Assembly: GCF_001468465.1 (NCBI RefSeq)
Contig: NZ_LNSA01000016.1
Location: 34,124 to 98,123 of the forward strand
Reading direction: 5' to 3'
DNA length: 64,000 nt
DNA from: Sphingopyxis sp. H115
Lineage (GTDB): Bacteria; Pseudomonadota; Alphaproteobacteria; Sphingomonadales; Sphingomonadaceae
Shown in pieces: positions 18,278-28,165 of the stretch. The notes beneath the pieces were generated by a model that did not search any database, was not told where the DNA came from, and saw nothing but the letters and a program-made list of their open reading frames with translations. Numbering within the stretch: position 1 is the stretch's first letter; each line of letters begins with the position of its first letter. Both the position numbers and the translations under genes were made by a program.

Positions 18278-20016
18278 TATTCCGCCGCCATCGCTATTTC
18301 GACGCGCTGCGGGCCGCGGATCACGCCGCCGGGGGTCGGCCCCTGCATCGCGCCATCGCGGAAGGTCACTTCGCCCGACTTGATCGTCGCGACATAGCCG
18401 TCGGCTTTTTGCAGCAGGCGCTTGCCGCCCGCGGGCAGGTCGAAGGCGAGCCAAGGCTTGCCGAGCTTCAGCGCCTCCATGTCGATCACGTTCAAATCGG
18501 CGAGATAGCCCGGCGCGAGCACGCCGCGATCTTCGAGGCCGTAGAGCATCGCGGTATCGCGGCACTGGCGCTTGATCGCATGTTCCAGCGCGATGCGATG
18601 GCCTTTGCGGTCGCGCACCCAATGCTGGAGCATGAAGGTCGGGGAGGCCGCGTCGCAGATCGTCCCGCAATGCGCGCCGCCGTCGGAGAGGCTGTTCACC
18701 GTGTCGTCGGCGGCTTGCAAATCTTCGAGGAAATTGAGGTTGCCGTCGCGATAGTTGAGGATCGGAAAATAGATGAAGCCCTTGCCATCGTCCTTCATGA
18801 GGAGGTCATAGGCATATTCGTCGGGCGAGACGCCCGCCGCGGTGGCGCGCGCCATGATGCTTTCGTCCATCTTGGGTTCGTAATTGAAATCGGGGTCCAT
18901 TTCGAACTGGACCGGCCAGCCCAGCGCGACGACTTTCAAAAAGTCGATGATGTCGCTTTCGGGCCAGATATTTTCCTCTTCGATCATGCGTTTCTTGAAG
19001 GCAGGGTTTTTGAGCTTCGCGAGTTGCTCTGCCCACGGCAGGTCAACGATCTCTTCCCACGCGGGCTTGAAGCGGAACGGGTGGACGGTGCCTTGCCAAG
19101 CCATGATCACGCCGTTGCCGCGCAGCGCGATCTGGGCAACGATGTTCGCGCCGCTCGCATTCTGGCGCCGCATCTCCTCGATCTGCTCCTCGAGCGGCAG
19201 CTCCTTGGCGATCGACTGGAGCGCGGCGAAAGTCACCGGCAGCCCGGTTTCACGGCTCAAATCGCCCATCCACTCAAATTCGTTCCACTCGCGCTTGAGG
19301 TCGCTCGCCATTTCGAACACGCCATAACCGACGCGCCCCATCGCGCGGCCGATCGCGATCAGCTCTTCGGCGGTCGCGGTGGTGCCGGGGACAAGCTCGC
19401 CATCGATCGACTTGTGGAGCACGGTGCGGCTGGTCGAGAAACCCAATGCGCCCGCGCGCACGCCTTCCTCGACGATCCGCGACATTTCGGCGATGTCCGC
19501 GTCGGTCGGGATCGCACCCGGTTTTTCGCGGTCGCCGAGGACATAGGCGCGCACGGCACCATGCGGGACGTGGCACGCTACATCAACGGTGCGCGGCAGT
19601 TTCTCCAGCGCGTCCATATATTCGGGGAAGGTCTCCCAGCCCCACGACATGCCTTCGGCAAGCGCTGTCCCGGGGATGTCCTCGACGCCTTCCATCAGCG
19701 AAATCAGCCAGTCGTGGCGGTCGGGCTTGGCGGGCGCGAAACCAACACCGCAATTGCCCATGACGACGGTGGTGACGCCGTGCCAGCTCGACGGCGCCAT
19801 TTCGGCATCCCACGTCGCCTGCCCGTCATAATGGGTGTGGACGTCGACGAAGCCGGGGGTAACGATCTTGCCGGTGGCGTCGATTTCTTCGCGGCCAGCG
19901 CTGAGCTTCTCGCCAACGGCGACGATCCGGTCGCCATCGATCGCGACGTCAGCGACAAAGGGCGCGCCGCCCGAACCATCGACGACGGTGCCGCCGCGAA
20001 TCACCAGATCATGCAT
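18277..20016 (-). CDS. N-acyl-D-amino-acid deacylase-like amidohydrolase
   Basis: A 579-residue amidohydrolase-superfamily protein. It starts with the small beta-domain sequence [28 protein letters not shown] and the metal motif HTHYDGQ (His60, His62), then [16 protein letters not shown], typical of the D-aminoacylase group. [13 protein letters not shown] and [14 protein letters not shown] complete the barrel and second beta domain. Family members deacylate N-acyl-D-amino acids, but substrate range is wide and the natural substrate here is unknown. It is translationally coupled to the following alcohol dehydrogenase. It is divergent from the exported methyltransferase, 123 bases away. Confidence 0.85.
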   Translation of the reverse strand: MHDLVIRGGTVVDGSGGAPFVADVAIDGDRIVAVGEKLSAGREEIDATGKIVTPGFVDVHTHYDGQATWDAEMAPSSWHGVTTVVMGNCGVGFAPAKPDRHDWLISLMEGVEDIPGTALAEGMSWGWETFPEYMDALEKLPRTVDVACHVPHGAVRAYVLGDREKPGAIPTDADIAEMSRIVEEGVRAGALGFSTSRTVLHKSIDGELVPGTTATAEELIAIGRAMGRVGYGVFEMASDLKREWNEFEWMGDLSRETGLPVTFAALQSIAKELPLEEQIEEMRRQNASGANIVAQIALRGNGVIMAWQGTVHPFRFKPAWEEIVDLPWAEQLAKLKNPAFKKRMIEEENIWPESDIIDFLKVVALGWPVQFEMDPDFNYEPKMDESIMARATAAGVSPDEYAYDLLMKDDGKGFIYFPILNYRDGNLNFLEDLQAADDTVNSLSDGGAHCGTICDAASPTFMLQHWVRDRKGHRIALEHAIKRQCRDTAMLYGLEDRGVLAPGYLADLNVIDMEALKLGKPWLAFDLPAGGKRLLQKADGYVATIKSGEVTFRDGAMQGPTPGGVIRGPQRVEIAMAAE

Positions 20017-20139
20017 GTCCGTCTCCCGATTTTTAGTTTCACAGAAAAACCTATCATCAAATTCGCGAGATGCAAATAATCGGGCGAAGGCGGCGCGATA
20101 CTGTTATACTGGCGCGATACACGTCAGGGAGTCGATGCC

Positions 20140-20889
20140 ATGATCCGTCCGCTTACCCTCGCCCTGCTTCTCGCCGTATCGGCGGCTCCGCTCGCTGCCA
20201 AAGAAGCCGCCACCTCCGACTATCATGCCGCGCTGGCCGATCCCACGCGCCCCGCCGACGACCGAACACGCGACGCGGCGCGCAAGCCCGGCGAACTGCT
20301 CGCCTTCGCGCAAGTCGCGCCGGGGGAGATGGTCGGCGACTATGTCATGGGCGGCGGTTATGTCACCCGCCTGCTCGCCGCCGCGGTCGGCCCCACTGGC
20401 AAGGTCTATGGTTTCCAGCCCGCAGAATTCATCGCCTTCAAGAAACAATATGGCGACGACCAGGCCGCGGTGGACGCGGCCTATCCGAATGTCGATGCCG
20501 TCGCGGGGCCTTTCGCCGCACCCGCCTTTCCCGAACCGCTCGACACGATCATCACCGTGCAGAATTTCCACGACCTCTATCTGAATCCCTTCCCTGAAGG
20601 CACCGGCGCCAAGGCAAGCGCGGCCTTGTTCGCGGCGCTAAAGCCCGGCGGCACGCTGGTCGTCGTCGACCACAGTGCGGCGGACGGCAGCGGCACGGGG
20701 CTGTCCGACAGCCTGCACCGCATCGACAAGGCTGCGGTCGTCGCCGCGCTGACCAGCGCGGGTTTCAAACTGGAGGCTGAAAGCGACGTTTACCGCCGCC
20801 CCGACGATCCGCGTAGCGCCAATGTCTTCGACAAGGACATCCGCGGCAAGACCGACCAGTTCGCATTGCGCTTCCGCAAACCGGGCTGA
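20140..20889 (+). CDS. Exported methyltransferase-like protein (COG4798 type)
   Basis: A 249-residue protein with a signal peptide (~1-21, ending APLAA) followed by a Rossmann-like methyltransferase region. The SAM-motif position reads VGDYVMGGGYVTRLLAAAVGPTGKVYGFQP (~65-94, usually VxDxGxGxG), and later blocks are DTIITVQNFHDLYL and ALKPGGTLVVVDH. This matches the COG4798 group of predicted methyltransferases. Export of a SAM-dependent enzyme is puzzling because SAM is not expected in the periplasm, so the group may do something else. Upstream, GGCGCGATAC is repeated at 20092-20101 and 20111-20120 on both sides of a TATACT hexamer. Confidence 0.75.
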   Translation: MIRPLTLALLLAVSAAPLAAKEAATSDYHAALADPTRPADDRTRDAARKPGELLAFAQVAPGEMVGDYVMGGGYVTRLLAAAVGPTGKVYGFQPAEFIAFKKQYGDDQAAVDAAYPNVDAVAGPFAAPAFPEPLDTIITVQNFHDLYLNPFPEGTGAKASAALFAALKPGGTLVVVDHSAADGSGTGLSDSLHRIDKAAVVAALTSAGFKLEAESDVYRRPDDPRSANVFDKDIRGKTDQFALRFRKPG

Positions 20890-20916
20890 CCGGTTGCGGT
20901 CGATCCGTTGTATTGT

Positions 20917-20938
20917 CATTCCCTCAAAAGCGGGAATG
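20917..20938. repeat. Short palindromic element between convergent genes
   Basis: CATTCCC (20917-20923) and GGGAATG (20932-20938) form a hairpin with an 8-base loop. It lies between the converging methyltransferase and cfa genes. There is no T-run. The sequence resembles a short repeat I remember as common in proteobacterial intergenic DNA. Confidence 0.5.
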
Positions 20939-20972
20939 GCGAATAAGGAAGTAGCAACGGCAGCGCCCACCC

Positions 20973-22241
20973 CTAAGCGGACACCCGCCCCCCGGCTGGG
21001 TCCAGTCGAAGATAGCGCCGCTCGGCCTCTGCCATATAATCGCGGGTCAGAGGCAGCGCGTGGCGGCTCCGCGCGAACTGGATTTGGTAATTGCCCATCC
21101 CGCCGCTTTCGAACGCCGCGGTCGCCCCGGCGAGGTAGAAGCACCACATGCGGAAAAAGCGATCGCCCATCCTGGCGACGATTTCCGCCTCATGCGCCAG
21201 CGTGCGCGCATACCATTTGCGCAAGGTCAGCGCATAATGAAGGCGCAGCGTCTCGATATCGGTTGCGATCAGCCGGCTTTTCTCGCTCGCGGCCAATGTT
21301 TCGCTGAGCGCCGGGATATAGCCGCCGGGGAAGATATATTTGCGCGTGAACGCGTCGGTCGCCCCGGGGCGGCCGAAACGGCCGATCGTGTGGAGCAGCA
21401 TCACCCCGTCGGCGGCCATCAGATTGGCGGCGGCGCGAAAGAAGGTTTCAAAATTGGTGGCGCCGACATGTTCGAACATGCCGACCGACACGATGCGGTC
21501 GAACCGGCCCGCCTCGCGCGCAGCGAGGTCGCGATAGTCGATCAGCTCGAATTGGACGCGGTCGGCCACCCCAGCCGCCTCGGCGCGTTGGCGCGCGAGC
21601 GCGAGCTGTTCTTCGGACAGGGTGATCCCGAGCACGTCGACCGCTTCGAGCTGGGCGAGCGTGATCGCCATACCGCCCCAGCCGCAACCGATGTCGAGGA
21701 TGCGCTGGCCGGGCGCGAGCGCGAGCTTTGCCGCGATGTGCGCTTTCTTCGCGACCTGCGCTTCCTCCAGCGTCATGTCGGGGCGGGGCCAATAGGCGCA
21801 GCTATATTGCATGTCCTCGTCGAGGAAGAGGCGGTAGAGATCGTTGCCGATGTCGTAATGATGTTTGACATTGGCGCGCGATTGGCGCCGGCGGTTGATC
21901 GAACTGATCCGCGTTTTCACCCATTCGGCGCGCCGTCCCAGCCATGTCTTGTCGCGCAGTTTCGCACCGCGATCCCATGGCGTGTTCATGCGAATGAGGC
22001 CGACCAGATCCATGATGTCGCCCTCGACCAGCTCCATCTCGCCGTCCATGAAGGCTTCGGCGGCGCCGAGCCGCGGGTCGAGAATGATGCGGCGCATCCC
22101 ACGGCGGCGGGTGAAACGGATGGTGACATCGGGAAATCCGGGCGCCGACTGACCATAAACTTCGTGCGCGCCATCGGGCGCGACGACGGTCAGCCGCCCC
22201 TGACGAATGACCCGGGAGAGAAACGGACGCAAGATCGACAT
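20973..22241 (-). CDS. cfa: Cyclopropane-fatty-acyl-phospholipid synthase family protein
   Basis: This family uses SAM to cyclopropanate (or otherwise methylate) unsaturated acyl chains of membrane phospholipids. The 422-residue protein has the N-terminal lipid-binding region (FMDGEMELVEGDIMDLVGLI), the conserved HHYDIGNDLYRLFLDEDMQYSCAYW block (~127-151), SAM motif ILDIGCGWGGMA (~180) and the active-site segments SVGMFEHVG and HTIGRFGRPG. The length is typical. A closely related alternative is a fatty-acid methyltransferase of the same family. Leftward, monocistronic, ending against the converging methyltransferase-like gene. Confidence 0.92.
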   Translation of the reverse strand: MSILRPFLSRVIRQGRLTVVAPDGAHEVYGQSAPGFPDVTIRFTRRRGMRRIILDPRLGAAEAFMDGEMELVEGDIMDLVGLIRMNTPWDRGAKLRDKTWLGRRAEWVKTRISSINRRRQSRANVKHHYDIGNDLYRLFLDEDMQYSCAYWPRPDMTLEEAQVAKKAHIAAKLALAPGQRILDIGCGWGGMAITLAQLEAVDVLGITLSEEQLALARQRAEAAGVADRVQFELIDYRDLAAREAGRFDRIVSVGMFEHVGATNFETFFRAAANLMAADGVMLLHTIGRFGRPGATDAFTRKYIFPGGYIPALSETLAASEKSRLIATDIETLRLHYALTLRKWYARTLAHEAEIVARMGDRFFRMWCFYLAGATAAFESGGMGNYQIQFARSRHALPLTRDYMAEAERRYLRLDPAGGRVSA

Positions 22242-22281
22242 ATTTTATCCACGGAACAATCGCGCCGCGAAATGGTTGCGG

Positions 22282-23061
22282 TCAAATTCCCGCATACCAT
22301 TCATAATCGATACGATCTTCCCAATAGCCGCCCTTGCCCGCGCCGATCCGGTCGAGGCTTGCTACCGCCTCGATCGCCTTCACATATTTGGCGTGCTTGT
22401 AGCCAAGCTGGCGCTCGATGCGCAGGCGCAGCGGGGCACCATTGGCGATCGGGAGCAGCGCATCGTTGAGCGCCCACGCCATGATCGTCTGCGGGTGCAG
22501 CGCATCGACCATATCGCAGCTTTCATAATAGAGCGCGTCGCCGAGCCGGTCGGCGCAGCGGAAGACGATATAGCGCGCGCTGTCCCTTACCCCCGCCGCG
22601 GCGAGGATGCGGCCGAGTTGCGGTCCGGTCCATTGGCCGATCGCGCTCCACCCTTCGACACAATCGTGCCGCGTGATCTGCGTCCGCTGCGGCATCGCCC
22701 GAATATCGGCCATCGAGAGCGACAGCGGCCGCGCGACCAAGCCGGAAACCTTGACGCTCCAGTCGGCGAAGCCCGACGCCGCATGAGTGGCATAGGCGTC
22801 GCCCGGCGGCAGCCTTGTCCCGTTCGAGCGGAAGGTCGGCGACAGATCGGCGCGCGTAAATTCGCGCGCGAGCGCATCGCGATCCATCAGCGCGCGCTGG
22901 CTGGCACGGTTCATCTCTTCGCCCATCGACAAGATCTTGCGAACCGCGGGCGCATCGTTGACCGCATCGCAGCCGGCAAGCAGCGGCAGGACCCCCGACG
23001 CGGCCACCAAGCCGCCGGCCCGCGCGATCAACTCGCGCCGCGGAAGGATAAGGTCGCTCAT
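22282..23061 (-). CDS. Molybdopterin-dependent oxidoreductase, sulfite-oxidase fold, exported
   Basis: A 259-residue protein with a twin-arginine-like signal (Arg8-Arg9, then a hydrophobic run) ending in a lipobox-like LLAGC (Cys31). The mature part is the single oxidoreductase molybdopterin domain. The likely molybdenum-ligand cysteine is Cys134 in RHDCVEGWSAIGQWTGPQL, and GDALYYESCDMVDALHPQTIMAW and LRIERQLGYKHAKYV are conserved. It resembles the MsrP/YedY and sulfite-oxidase family, but substrate is unknown. The ATG at 23061 overlaps the preceding cytochrome gene by four bases, indicating a two-subunit periplasmic enzyme with a membrane haem partner. Confidence 0.85.
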   Translation of the reverse strand: MSDLILPRRELIARAGGLVAASGVLPLLAGCDAVNDAPAVRKILSMGEEMNRASQRALMDRDALAREFTRADLSPTFRSNGTRLPPGDAYATHAASGFADWSVKVSGLVARPLSLSMADIRAMPQRTQITRHDCVEGWSAIGQWTGPQLGRILAAAGVRDSARYIVFRCADRLGDALYYESCDMVDALHPQTIMAWALNDALLPIANGAPLRLRIERQLGYKHAKYVKAIEAVASLDRIGAGKGGYWEDRIDYEWYAGI

Positions 23062-23906
23062 GCCTCCTGGTCCTTTTCGGGCGGAAGCCGGAACCAGCCG
23101 GTGACCATCGACCGGATTTCGTTCACCGGGCCGGCGAGCAGCACCATCACGAGATGGACGAGGAAGAAGGCGACCAGCGCCCATGCGGCAAGAAAATGGA
23201 CCGACCGCGCCGACTGGCGCCCGCCAAACAGGTCGAGCAGCCAGGGCGCCGACGCGTTCATGCCGGGCGACATGGTGAGACCGGTTGCGATCATCAGCGG
23301 CAGCAGCACAAAGATGACGCCGATGTAGCTTAATTTCTGGAGGATGTGATAGCTGGCGGCAGCCTCGCCCCTTGGGAAGCGGAGGCGCGCGTGATTTTTC
23401 ACATCCTGCCAGATGTGGCGCGGCGCCCATTCGGCGCGGCGGACGTGCAGGTCCTTTTTCAGATGCCCGCCGATAAGGCTCCACAGTATATAGAGCGTCA
23501 GGCTGATCGCGAGCACCCACGCGAACAGCAAATGCCAGCGGCGCCCGTCGGCAAGGCTGTAGCTGGTGGGGATCGTCGCCCAGCCGGGAAAGGCCCAGGT
23601 CTGCTGGGCGCCCTCGGCATCGGTCCAGCGTCCGAGCACCCCCGTGGTCTCAATTCGCGTTTCGCCGATGCGCACGAAGCCGGTCTTCGGTGTAGAGCCA
23701 ACCGCCAGCCAGGCGTAATCGGCGTTCGCGCCATATTGGCCCCAATAGAGGCGCGGGTGCGCGTTGAAGATCATCAGCCCGCTCATCAGGAGAAGGAGCA
23801 AAGTCACGGCATTCAACCAATGCCAGATACGCGCGGGCAGCCGGTGGCGATAGACGCGCACCGGCGCCGGTTTCTCGGGAACGACGGGAGTTTCAGCCTC
23901 GGCCAT
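23058..23906 (-). CDS. Cytochrome b561-type membrane subunit for the molybdoenzyme
   Basis: A 282-residue membrane protein with about five hydrophobic segments and histidines in the positions of haem-b ligands: HRLPARIWHWLNAV near residue 20, RRWHLLFAW in the middle and FFLVHLVMVLLAGPVNE near the end. It fits the cytochrome b/b6 domain family (PF01292) that passes electrons between the quinone pool and periplasmic enzymes. It is co-translated with the molybdopterin protein downstream (ATGA overlap), so it is most likely that enzyme's redox partner. Confidence 0.87.
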   Translation of the reverse strand: MAEAETPVVPEKPAPVRVYRHRLPARIWHWLNAVTLLLLLMSGLMIFNAHPRLYWGQYGANADYAWLAVGSTPKTGFVRIGETRIETTGVLGRWTDAEGAQQTWAFPGWATIPTSYSLADGRRWHLLFAWVLAISLTLYILWSLIGGHLKKDLHVRRAEWAPRHIWQDVKNHARLRFPRGEAAASYHILQKLSYIGVIFVLLPLMIATGLTMSPGMNASAPWLLDLFGGRQSARSVHFLAAWALVAFFLVHLVMVLLAGPVNEIRSMVTGWFRLPPEKDQEA

Positions 23907-23936
23907 GATCCCGGTTCGCTCCTTCCTGCTTTCTGG

Positions 23937-25640
23937 TTACGCGACGGCCTCCGCCGCATATTCTTCGCGATAGCGAGTGCGCAAGCTGACCTTGTCGATC
24001 TTTTCGCTGCCGAGCTTCGGCAGCGCGTCGTTCGACATCCAGATTCGGCACGGCACCTTATAGGGCGCAAGACGGGCGTTGAGGAAGGCAACCAGTTCCT
24101 CGGCGGTCACGTTGCTGCCGGGTTTCATCCACACCACCGCGCCGACGCATTCGCCAAGCCGCTCGTCGGGCAGGCCGAACACCGCGCATTCATTGACCTC
24201 GGCATGCTCGTAGATCGCCGCCTCGACTTCCTGGCAGCTGATATTCTCACCGCCGCGGATGATGATGTCCTTTTTGCGGTCGACGATGAACAGATAGCCG
24301 TCGGCATCAAGATACCCGAGGTCGCCCGAGCGGAAATAGCCATTTTCAAAGAAGGCGGCCTTGGTCGCCGCCTCATTGTTCCAATAGCCTTCGAAATTGC
24401 ACACCGAACGGATGCAGACTTCGCCGACGCCGCCCTGCTGCACCGGTTCGCCATTATCATCGAGAATCGCGAGGTCGACTAGCGGTTTCGACGCCGGACC
24501 CGTCGACAGCGGCTTTTCGACGTAATTTTCATTGATGATGCCGCAGCCGACCGCATTGGTTTCGGTGAGGCCATAGCCGAGGAGCGGCTTCGCCTCGCCC
24601 ATTTCCGTTGCCAAGCGCCGCACATGCTCGGGCGGGCGCGGCGCGCCGCCGCCGGCGTAGCTCTTGCACGTCGACAGGTCGTAATTCTTGCGGTTCGGGC
24701 TTGTGAGGATTTCATAGCTCATCAGCGGCACACCGACGAAATAATTGACCTGCTCATTCTGGATCAGCCGCATCGCCTCGTCGGCATTCCACTTCGGCAT
24801 CAGCACCAGTTTGCGGCCGAGCGCGAAGCTTTGCAGGAAGACCGGGATTTCGGCGGTGACGTGGAACAAGGGCGTGCAGATCAAGGTTGCGGGCTGGATA
24901 TCCGACATCTGGCCGTCTTCGGTCAGCAAATGAACGATGCTCGCGGTCTGCGTCACATAGTTGAAGATCGCCTGCACCACTGCCTCGTGCCGCGAATAGG
25001 CGCCCTTCGACTGGCCCGTCGATCCCGAGGTAAAGAGGATGGTGGCAAGATCCTGCCCCGTCAGCGTGGGCAGCACGGTCCCCGCGGCGCCCTTCGACGC
25101 GATCGGCGCGATCGCTTCGTCGATCGGATGCGCGATATCGAGCGTGACGATTTTCGCGCCATGTTCGATGCCCTCGAGCCGCGCGGCGCGCTGCGGGTCG
25201 GCGATCACGAGCTTTGCCTCGCTGTCGATGATCCCCGCGGTGAGTTCGCCGCCCTGCCACCAGCCATTAAGCAAGGTCGCGCAGCCGCCCGCCATCAAGA
25301 TACCGATATAGGAGACGCACCAGGCGTTGGCGTTGCGCATCGCCAATCCGACGCGGTCACCGCGCTGGACGCCGAAACCATCAACCAACCCCGCCGCGAC
25401 CTGCCGCGCCGCCAGATAGACCTGCTTGAACGACAGCCGCTCGTCGCCTTCGACAAGAAAGGTCGCGTCGCCATGCTGCGCCGCGAAAAAAGCGACATAA
25501 TCGGCGAGGTTGGTCGGCGCATTGGTGATGAAGGGAAGCTGTCGGCCGAAGCGTTCGACGGACCCGACCTGGATCGGTCCGCCCGGACCGGTGATCAGAT
25601 TATAGGCGGCTTCCAGGCGCAAATCGAGCGCTGATGGCAT
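23937..25640 (-). CDS. AMP-dependent acyl-CoA synthetase/ligase
   Basis: A 567-residue adenylate-forming enzyme that activates a carboxylic acid to acyl-AMP and then to acyl-CoA. Motifs in order: P-loop [10 protein letters not shown] (~205), [10 protein letters not shown] (~340), [30 protein letters not shown] (~425-455) and the C-terminal lysine region [13 protein letters not shown]. Chain-length specificity cannot be read, although fatty or aromatic acids are usual for this class. The ATG at 25640 follows GAGGAGA. An upstream in-frame ATG at 25748 adds 36 atypical residues that overlap the lgt leader. Confidence 0.92.
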   Translation of the reverse strand: MPSALDLRLEAAYNLITGPGGPIQVGSVERFGRQLPFITNAPTNLADYVAFFAAQHGDATFLVEGDERLSFKQVYLAARQVAAGLVDGFGVQRGDRVGLAMRNANAWCVSYIGILMAGGCATLLNGWWQGGELTAGIIDSEAKLVIADPQRAARLEGIEHGAKIVTLDIAHPIDEAIAPIASKGAAGTVLPTLTGQDLATILFTSGSTGQSKGAYSRHEAVVQAIFNYVTQTASIVHLLTEDGQMSDIQPATLICTPLFHVTAEIPVFLQSFALGRKLVLMPKWNADEAMRLIQNEQVNYFVGVPLMSYEILTSPNRKNYDLSTCKSYAGGGAPRPPEHVRRLATEMGEAKPLLGYGLTETNAVGCGIINENYVEKPLSTGPASKPLVDLAILDDNGEPVQQGGVGEVCIRSVCNFEGYWNNEAATKAAFFENGYFRSGDLGYLDADGYLFIVDRKKDIIIRGGENISCQEVEAAIYEHAEVNECAVFGLPDERLGECVGAVVWMKPGSNVTAEELVAFLNARLAPYKVPCRIWMSNDALPKLGSEKIDKVSLRTRYREEYAAEAVA

Positions 25641-25667
25641 CTTGTATCTCTCCTCTTGGTCTCGCTG

Positions 25668-25690
25668 GCCTAACCCCTTATGGGGAGGCC
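25668..25690. other. Hairpin in the shared acyl-CoA synthetase/lgt upstream region
   Basis: GGCCT (25667-25671), AA, CCCC, TTAT loop, GGGG, AGGCC (25686-25690) form a 9-base-pair stem with a two-base bulge. It lies between the divergent starts at 25640 and 25718, so it would be in the lgt leader or upstream DNA of the ligase. Function unknown. Confidence 0.5.
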
Positions 25691-25717
25691 TCTCCTGGGG
25701 AAGGACCGCGCGACTAT

Positions 25718-26593
25718 ATGTTTCTTTTTGCAACCTTAGCCGAAGCAACGCAATATGTGAACTTTCACGATCTGATGGGGGAGAACTCCGAGATCGCGTT
25801 CAGCGTCTTCGGCCTGCCGATCCGATGGTATGCGCTCGCTTATCTTGCCGGGATTTTCGTTGGTTACTGGTATCTCTTAAAGCTGATCGCGCAACCCGGC
25901 GCCCCGATGGCGCAGCGCCACGCCGACGACATGATCTTCTGGGCGATGCTCGGGATCATCCTCGGTGGGCGCCTCGGCTATGTGCTGTTCTACAACCTCG
26001 AGGCCTACATCGACAATCCGGTCACGATCTTCAAATTGTGGGACGGAGGCATGTCGCTCCACGGCGGGGTGATGGGCGTACTAACCGCGATCTGGTATGT
26101 TACCCGGAAGGAAAAGCTAAGCTTCCTGCGCTTCTGCGACTATATCGCGTGCGTCGTTCCCTTCGGTCTTTTCTTTGGCCGCCTCGCCAATTTCGTGAAC
26201 GGCGAACTGTGGGGTCGTGTATCCTATGTCCCTTGGGCGATGGTCTTTCCCGGCAACGCCGGCCCCGAACCGCGCCACCCGAGCCAGCTTTATGAAGCGG
26301 GGCTGGAAGGCATCGTGATGTTCGCAATCCTCGCCTTCTGCTTCTGGCGCACCGATGCACGCTACAAGCCGGGCTTCTTGTTCGGCCTCGCAGCGATCAT
26401 CTATGGCCTCAGCCGCTTTGCGGTCGAGTTCGTGCGCGAACCCGACGCCCAGCTTGGCACGCTGTCGTGGGGCCTGACGATGGGGCAGACGCTGACCGTC
26501 CCGATGCTGCTCGCCGGTGTCTGGCTCGTCGCGACCGCGAAGGGACGCCGCCAGCGGATCGAACCGGTGGCCGGAACCGACAGCATTGCGTGA
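25718..26593 (+). CDS. lgt: Phosphatidylglycerol--prolipoprotein diacylglyceryl transferase
   Basis: Lgt transfers diacylglycerol from phosphatidylglycerol to the lipobox cysteine of prolipoproteins at the inner membrane. The protein has seven or so hydrophobic segments, the MSLHGGVMG motif, and the Lgt signature [14 protein letters not shown] followed by [14 protein letters not shown]. The start is uncertain. ATG 25718 ([16 protein letters not shown]) gives 291 residues, the usual length. ATG 25775 would remove the first 19 residues. A purine-rich GGGGAAGGA lies 13 bases before 25718. Several lipoproteins in this window (for example at 13662, 35628, 42183 and 45071) would be its substrates. 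Confidence 0.95.
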   Translation: MFLFATLAEATQYVNFHDLMGENSEIAFSVFGLPIRWYALAYLAGIFVGYWYLLKLIAQPGAPMAQRHADDMIFWAMLGIILGGRLGYVLFYNLEAYIDNPVTIFKLWDGGMSLHGGVMGVLTAIWYVTRKEKLSFLRFCDYIACVVPFGLFFGRLANFVNGELWGRVSYVPWAMVFPGNAGPEPRHPSQLYEAGLEGIVMFAILAFCFWRTDARYKPGFLFGLAAIIYGLSRFAVEFVREPDAQLGTLSWGLTMGQTLTVPMLLAGVWLVATAKGRRQRIEPVAGTDSIA

Positions 26594-27650
26594 CGGCCCG
26601 CCGACCCCGGACCAACTGATCGCCCGAATCGCGGCCACCCGACCCGTCACGGTCGCCGACTATATGGCCGCCGCGAACGCGCATTATTATGCGACGCGCG
26701 ACCCGCTCGGCGCAGCGGGGGATTTTACGACCGCACCGGAAATCAGCCAGATGTTCGGCGAAATGGTCGGCATCTGGATCGCCGACCTGTGGAGCCGCGC
26801 GGGCATCCCCGCGTTCCACTATGTCGAGCTTGGCCCCGGCCGCGGCACGCTTGCCGCCGATGCGCTGCGCACGATGGCGCGCTTCGGCTGCGAACCCATT
26901 GGCGTCCACCTTGTCGAGACCAGCCCGGCGCTGCGCGCGGCGCAACTTGCGCGCCTGCCCGCGGCCACGCACCATGACGAGGTCGATGCACTGCCCCATG
27001 ACGCGCCGCTCGTCATCGTAGCGAACGAGTTTTTCGACGCGCTGCCGATCCATCAATATATTCGCACGGCGGACGGCTGGCGCGAGCTTATGGTCGAGCG
27101 CGCGGGCGACGCGCGCGTGGCCGTCGCGGGCGACGTTCCGGCCGACGAGGCCATTCCGACGGCGCTGCGCGGCGCGGCCAAAGGCGCAATCGTCGAAACC
27201 ATGCCCGTCGCCGCGGCGATCATGCAGCGCTGCGCCTTCCGCCTTTCGCGGCAGGGTGGCGCGATGCTGGCGGTTGACTATGGCTATAGCGGGCCCGCCG
27301 CGGGCGACACGTTGCAGGCGGTCAAGGCGCACCGCTTTGCCGACCCCTTCGCTGATCCGGGCGAGGTCGACCTGACGGCGCATGTCGATTTCACGACGCT
27401 GGCCGATGCCGCGCGTGGCGCGGGCGTAGCCGTGACCCCGCTCGCGACGCAGGGCGAGTGGCTGAGGCGGCTGGGCATCGACGCGCGGCTGCAATCGCTT
27501 GCCACCGCTACGCCCGCCCGCGCCGACGAATTGCAGGGCCAGCGCGATCGGCTGGTCGATCCCGGCGCAATGGGCGATCTGTTCAAGGTGTTGGCCTTCA
27601 CCGCACCCAGCTGGCCCACCCCCGCAGGATTCAAAGGAGACGCCGCATGA
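26586..27650 (+). CDS. SAM-dependent methyltransferase of the MidA/NDUFAF7 (COG1565) family
   Basis: The product (about 354 residues) matches the bacterial relatives of mitochondrial NDUFAF7, an arginine methyltransferase needed for complex I assembly. Visible blocks: [35 protein letters not shown] near the start, SAM motif [15 protein letters not shown] and [12 protein letters not shown]. No ATG fits before the conserved region. I propose TTG 26586, overlapping the lgt stop by eight bases; GTG 26517 inside lgt is the alternative. It overlaps the following GNAT gene (ATGA), so the lgt-midA-GNAT-pgeF chain is likely one transcript. Confidence 0.85.
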   Translation: MRDGPPTPDQLIARIAATRPVTVADYMAAANAHYYATRDPLGAAGDFTTAPEISQMFGEMVGIWIADLWSRAGIPAFHYVELGPGRGTLAADALRTMARFGCEPIGVHLVETSPALRAAQLARLPAATHHDEVDALPHDAPLVIVANEFFDALPIHQYIRTADGWRELMVERAGDARVAVAGDVPADEAIPTALRGAAKGAIVETMPVAAAIMQRCAFRLSRQGGAMLAVDYGYSGPAAGDTLQAVKAHRFADPFADPGEVDLTAHVDFTTLADAARGAGVAVTPLATQGEWLRRLGIDARLQSLATATPARADELQGQRDRLVDPGAMGDLFKVLAFTAPSWPTPAGFKGDAA

Positions 27651-28165
27651 CCGCCATTCAACTGGCGACGCCCGGAGATGCCGAGGCGATCGCCGCCTTT
27701 GCCAACGGGTCATTCACGCACACCTTCGGACATATCTACGACCCCGCCGACCTCGCGAGCTTCCTTGCCGACTGGAACCCGCCTGAGCGCGTGCGCGCAC
27801 AGATCGCGAGCGACGACCATGACATCGCCCTCGTCCGCGACGCGGCGGGGGCGATCCTCGGCTATATAAAGATGGGGCCGCTCGATTTCGACCTGCCCGA
27901 GGGTCAGCCGACCGACAGCGCGGTCGAACTGCACCAGCTCTATGTGGACGAAGCCGCCAAGGGGACGGGCGTTGCGGCGGCGTTGATGGACTGGGGTATC
28001 GACTGGGCGCGTGGGCGCGCCGCCATCCTCTACCTCAGCGTCTTCACCGAGAACGACCGCGCGCAGGCCTTTTACCGTCGCTACGGCTTTTACGACGTCG
28101 GCCGCAACGCCTTTCGCGTCGGCAATCATATCGACGAAGACCGCTTTTTCAGGCTCGACCTGTGA
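27647..28165 (+). CDS. GNAT family N-acetyltransferase
   Basis: A 172-residue acetyltransferase with the GNAT core. AGAILGYIKMGPL is motif B/C. ELHQLYVDEAAKGTGVAAALMDWGIDWARG includes the acetyl-CoA pyrophosphate loop (here KGTGVA in place of the usual R/QxxGxG/A). LSVFTENDRAQAFYRRYGFYDVG is the C-terminal signature. The acceptor is unknown. It has AAAGGAGA before its ATG and overlaps both neighbours by four bases. Confidence 0.9.
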   Translation: MTAIQLATPGDAEAIAAFANGSFTHTFGHIYDPADLASFLADWNPPERVRAQIASDDHDIALVRDAAGAILGYIKMGPLDFDLPEGQPTDSAVELHQLYVDEAAKGTGVAAALMDWGIDWARGRAAILYLSVFTENDRAQAFYRRYGFYDVGRNAFRVGNHIDEDRFFRLDL

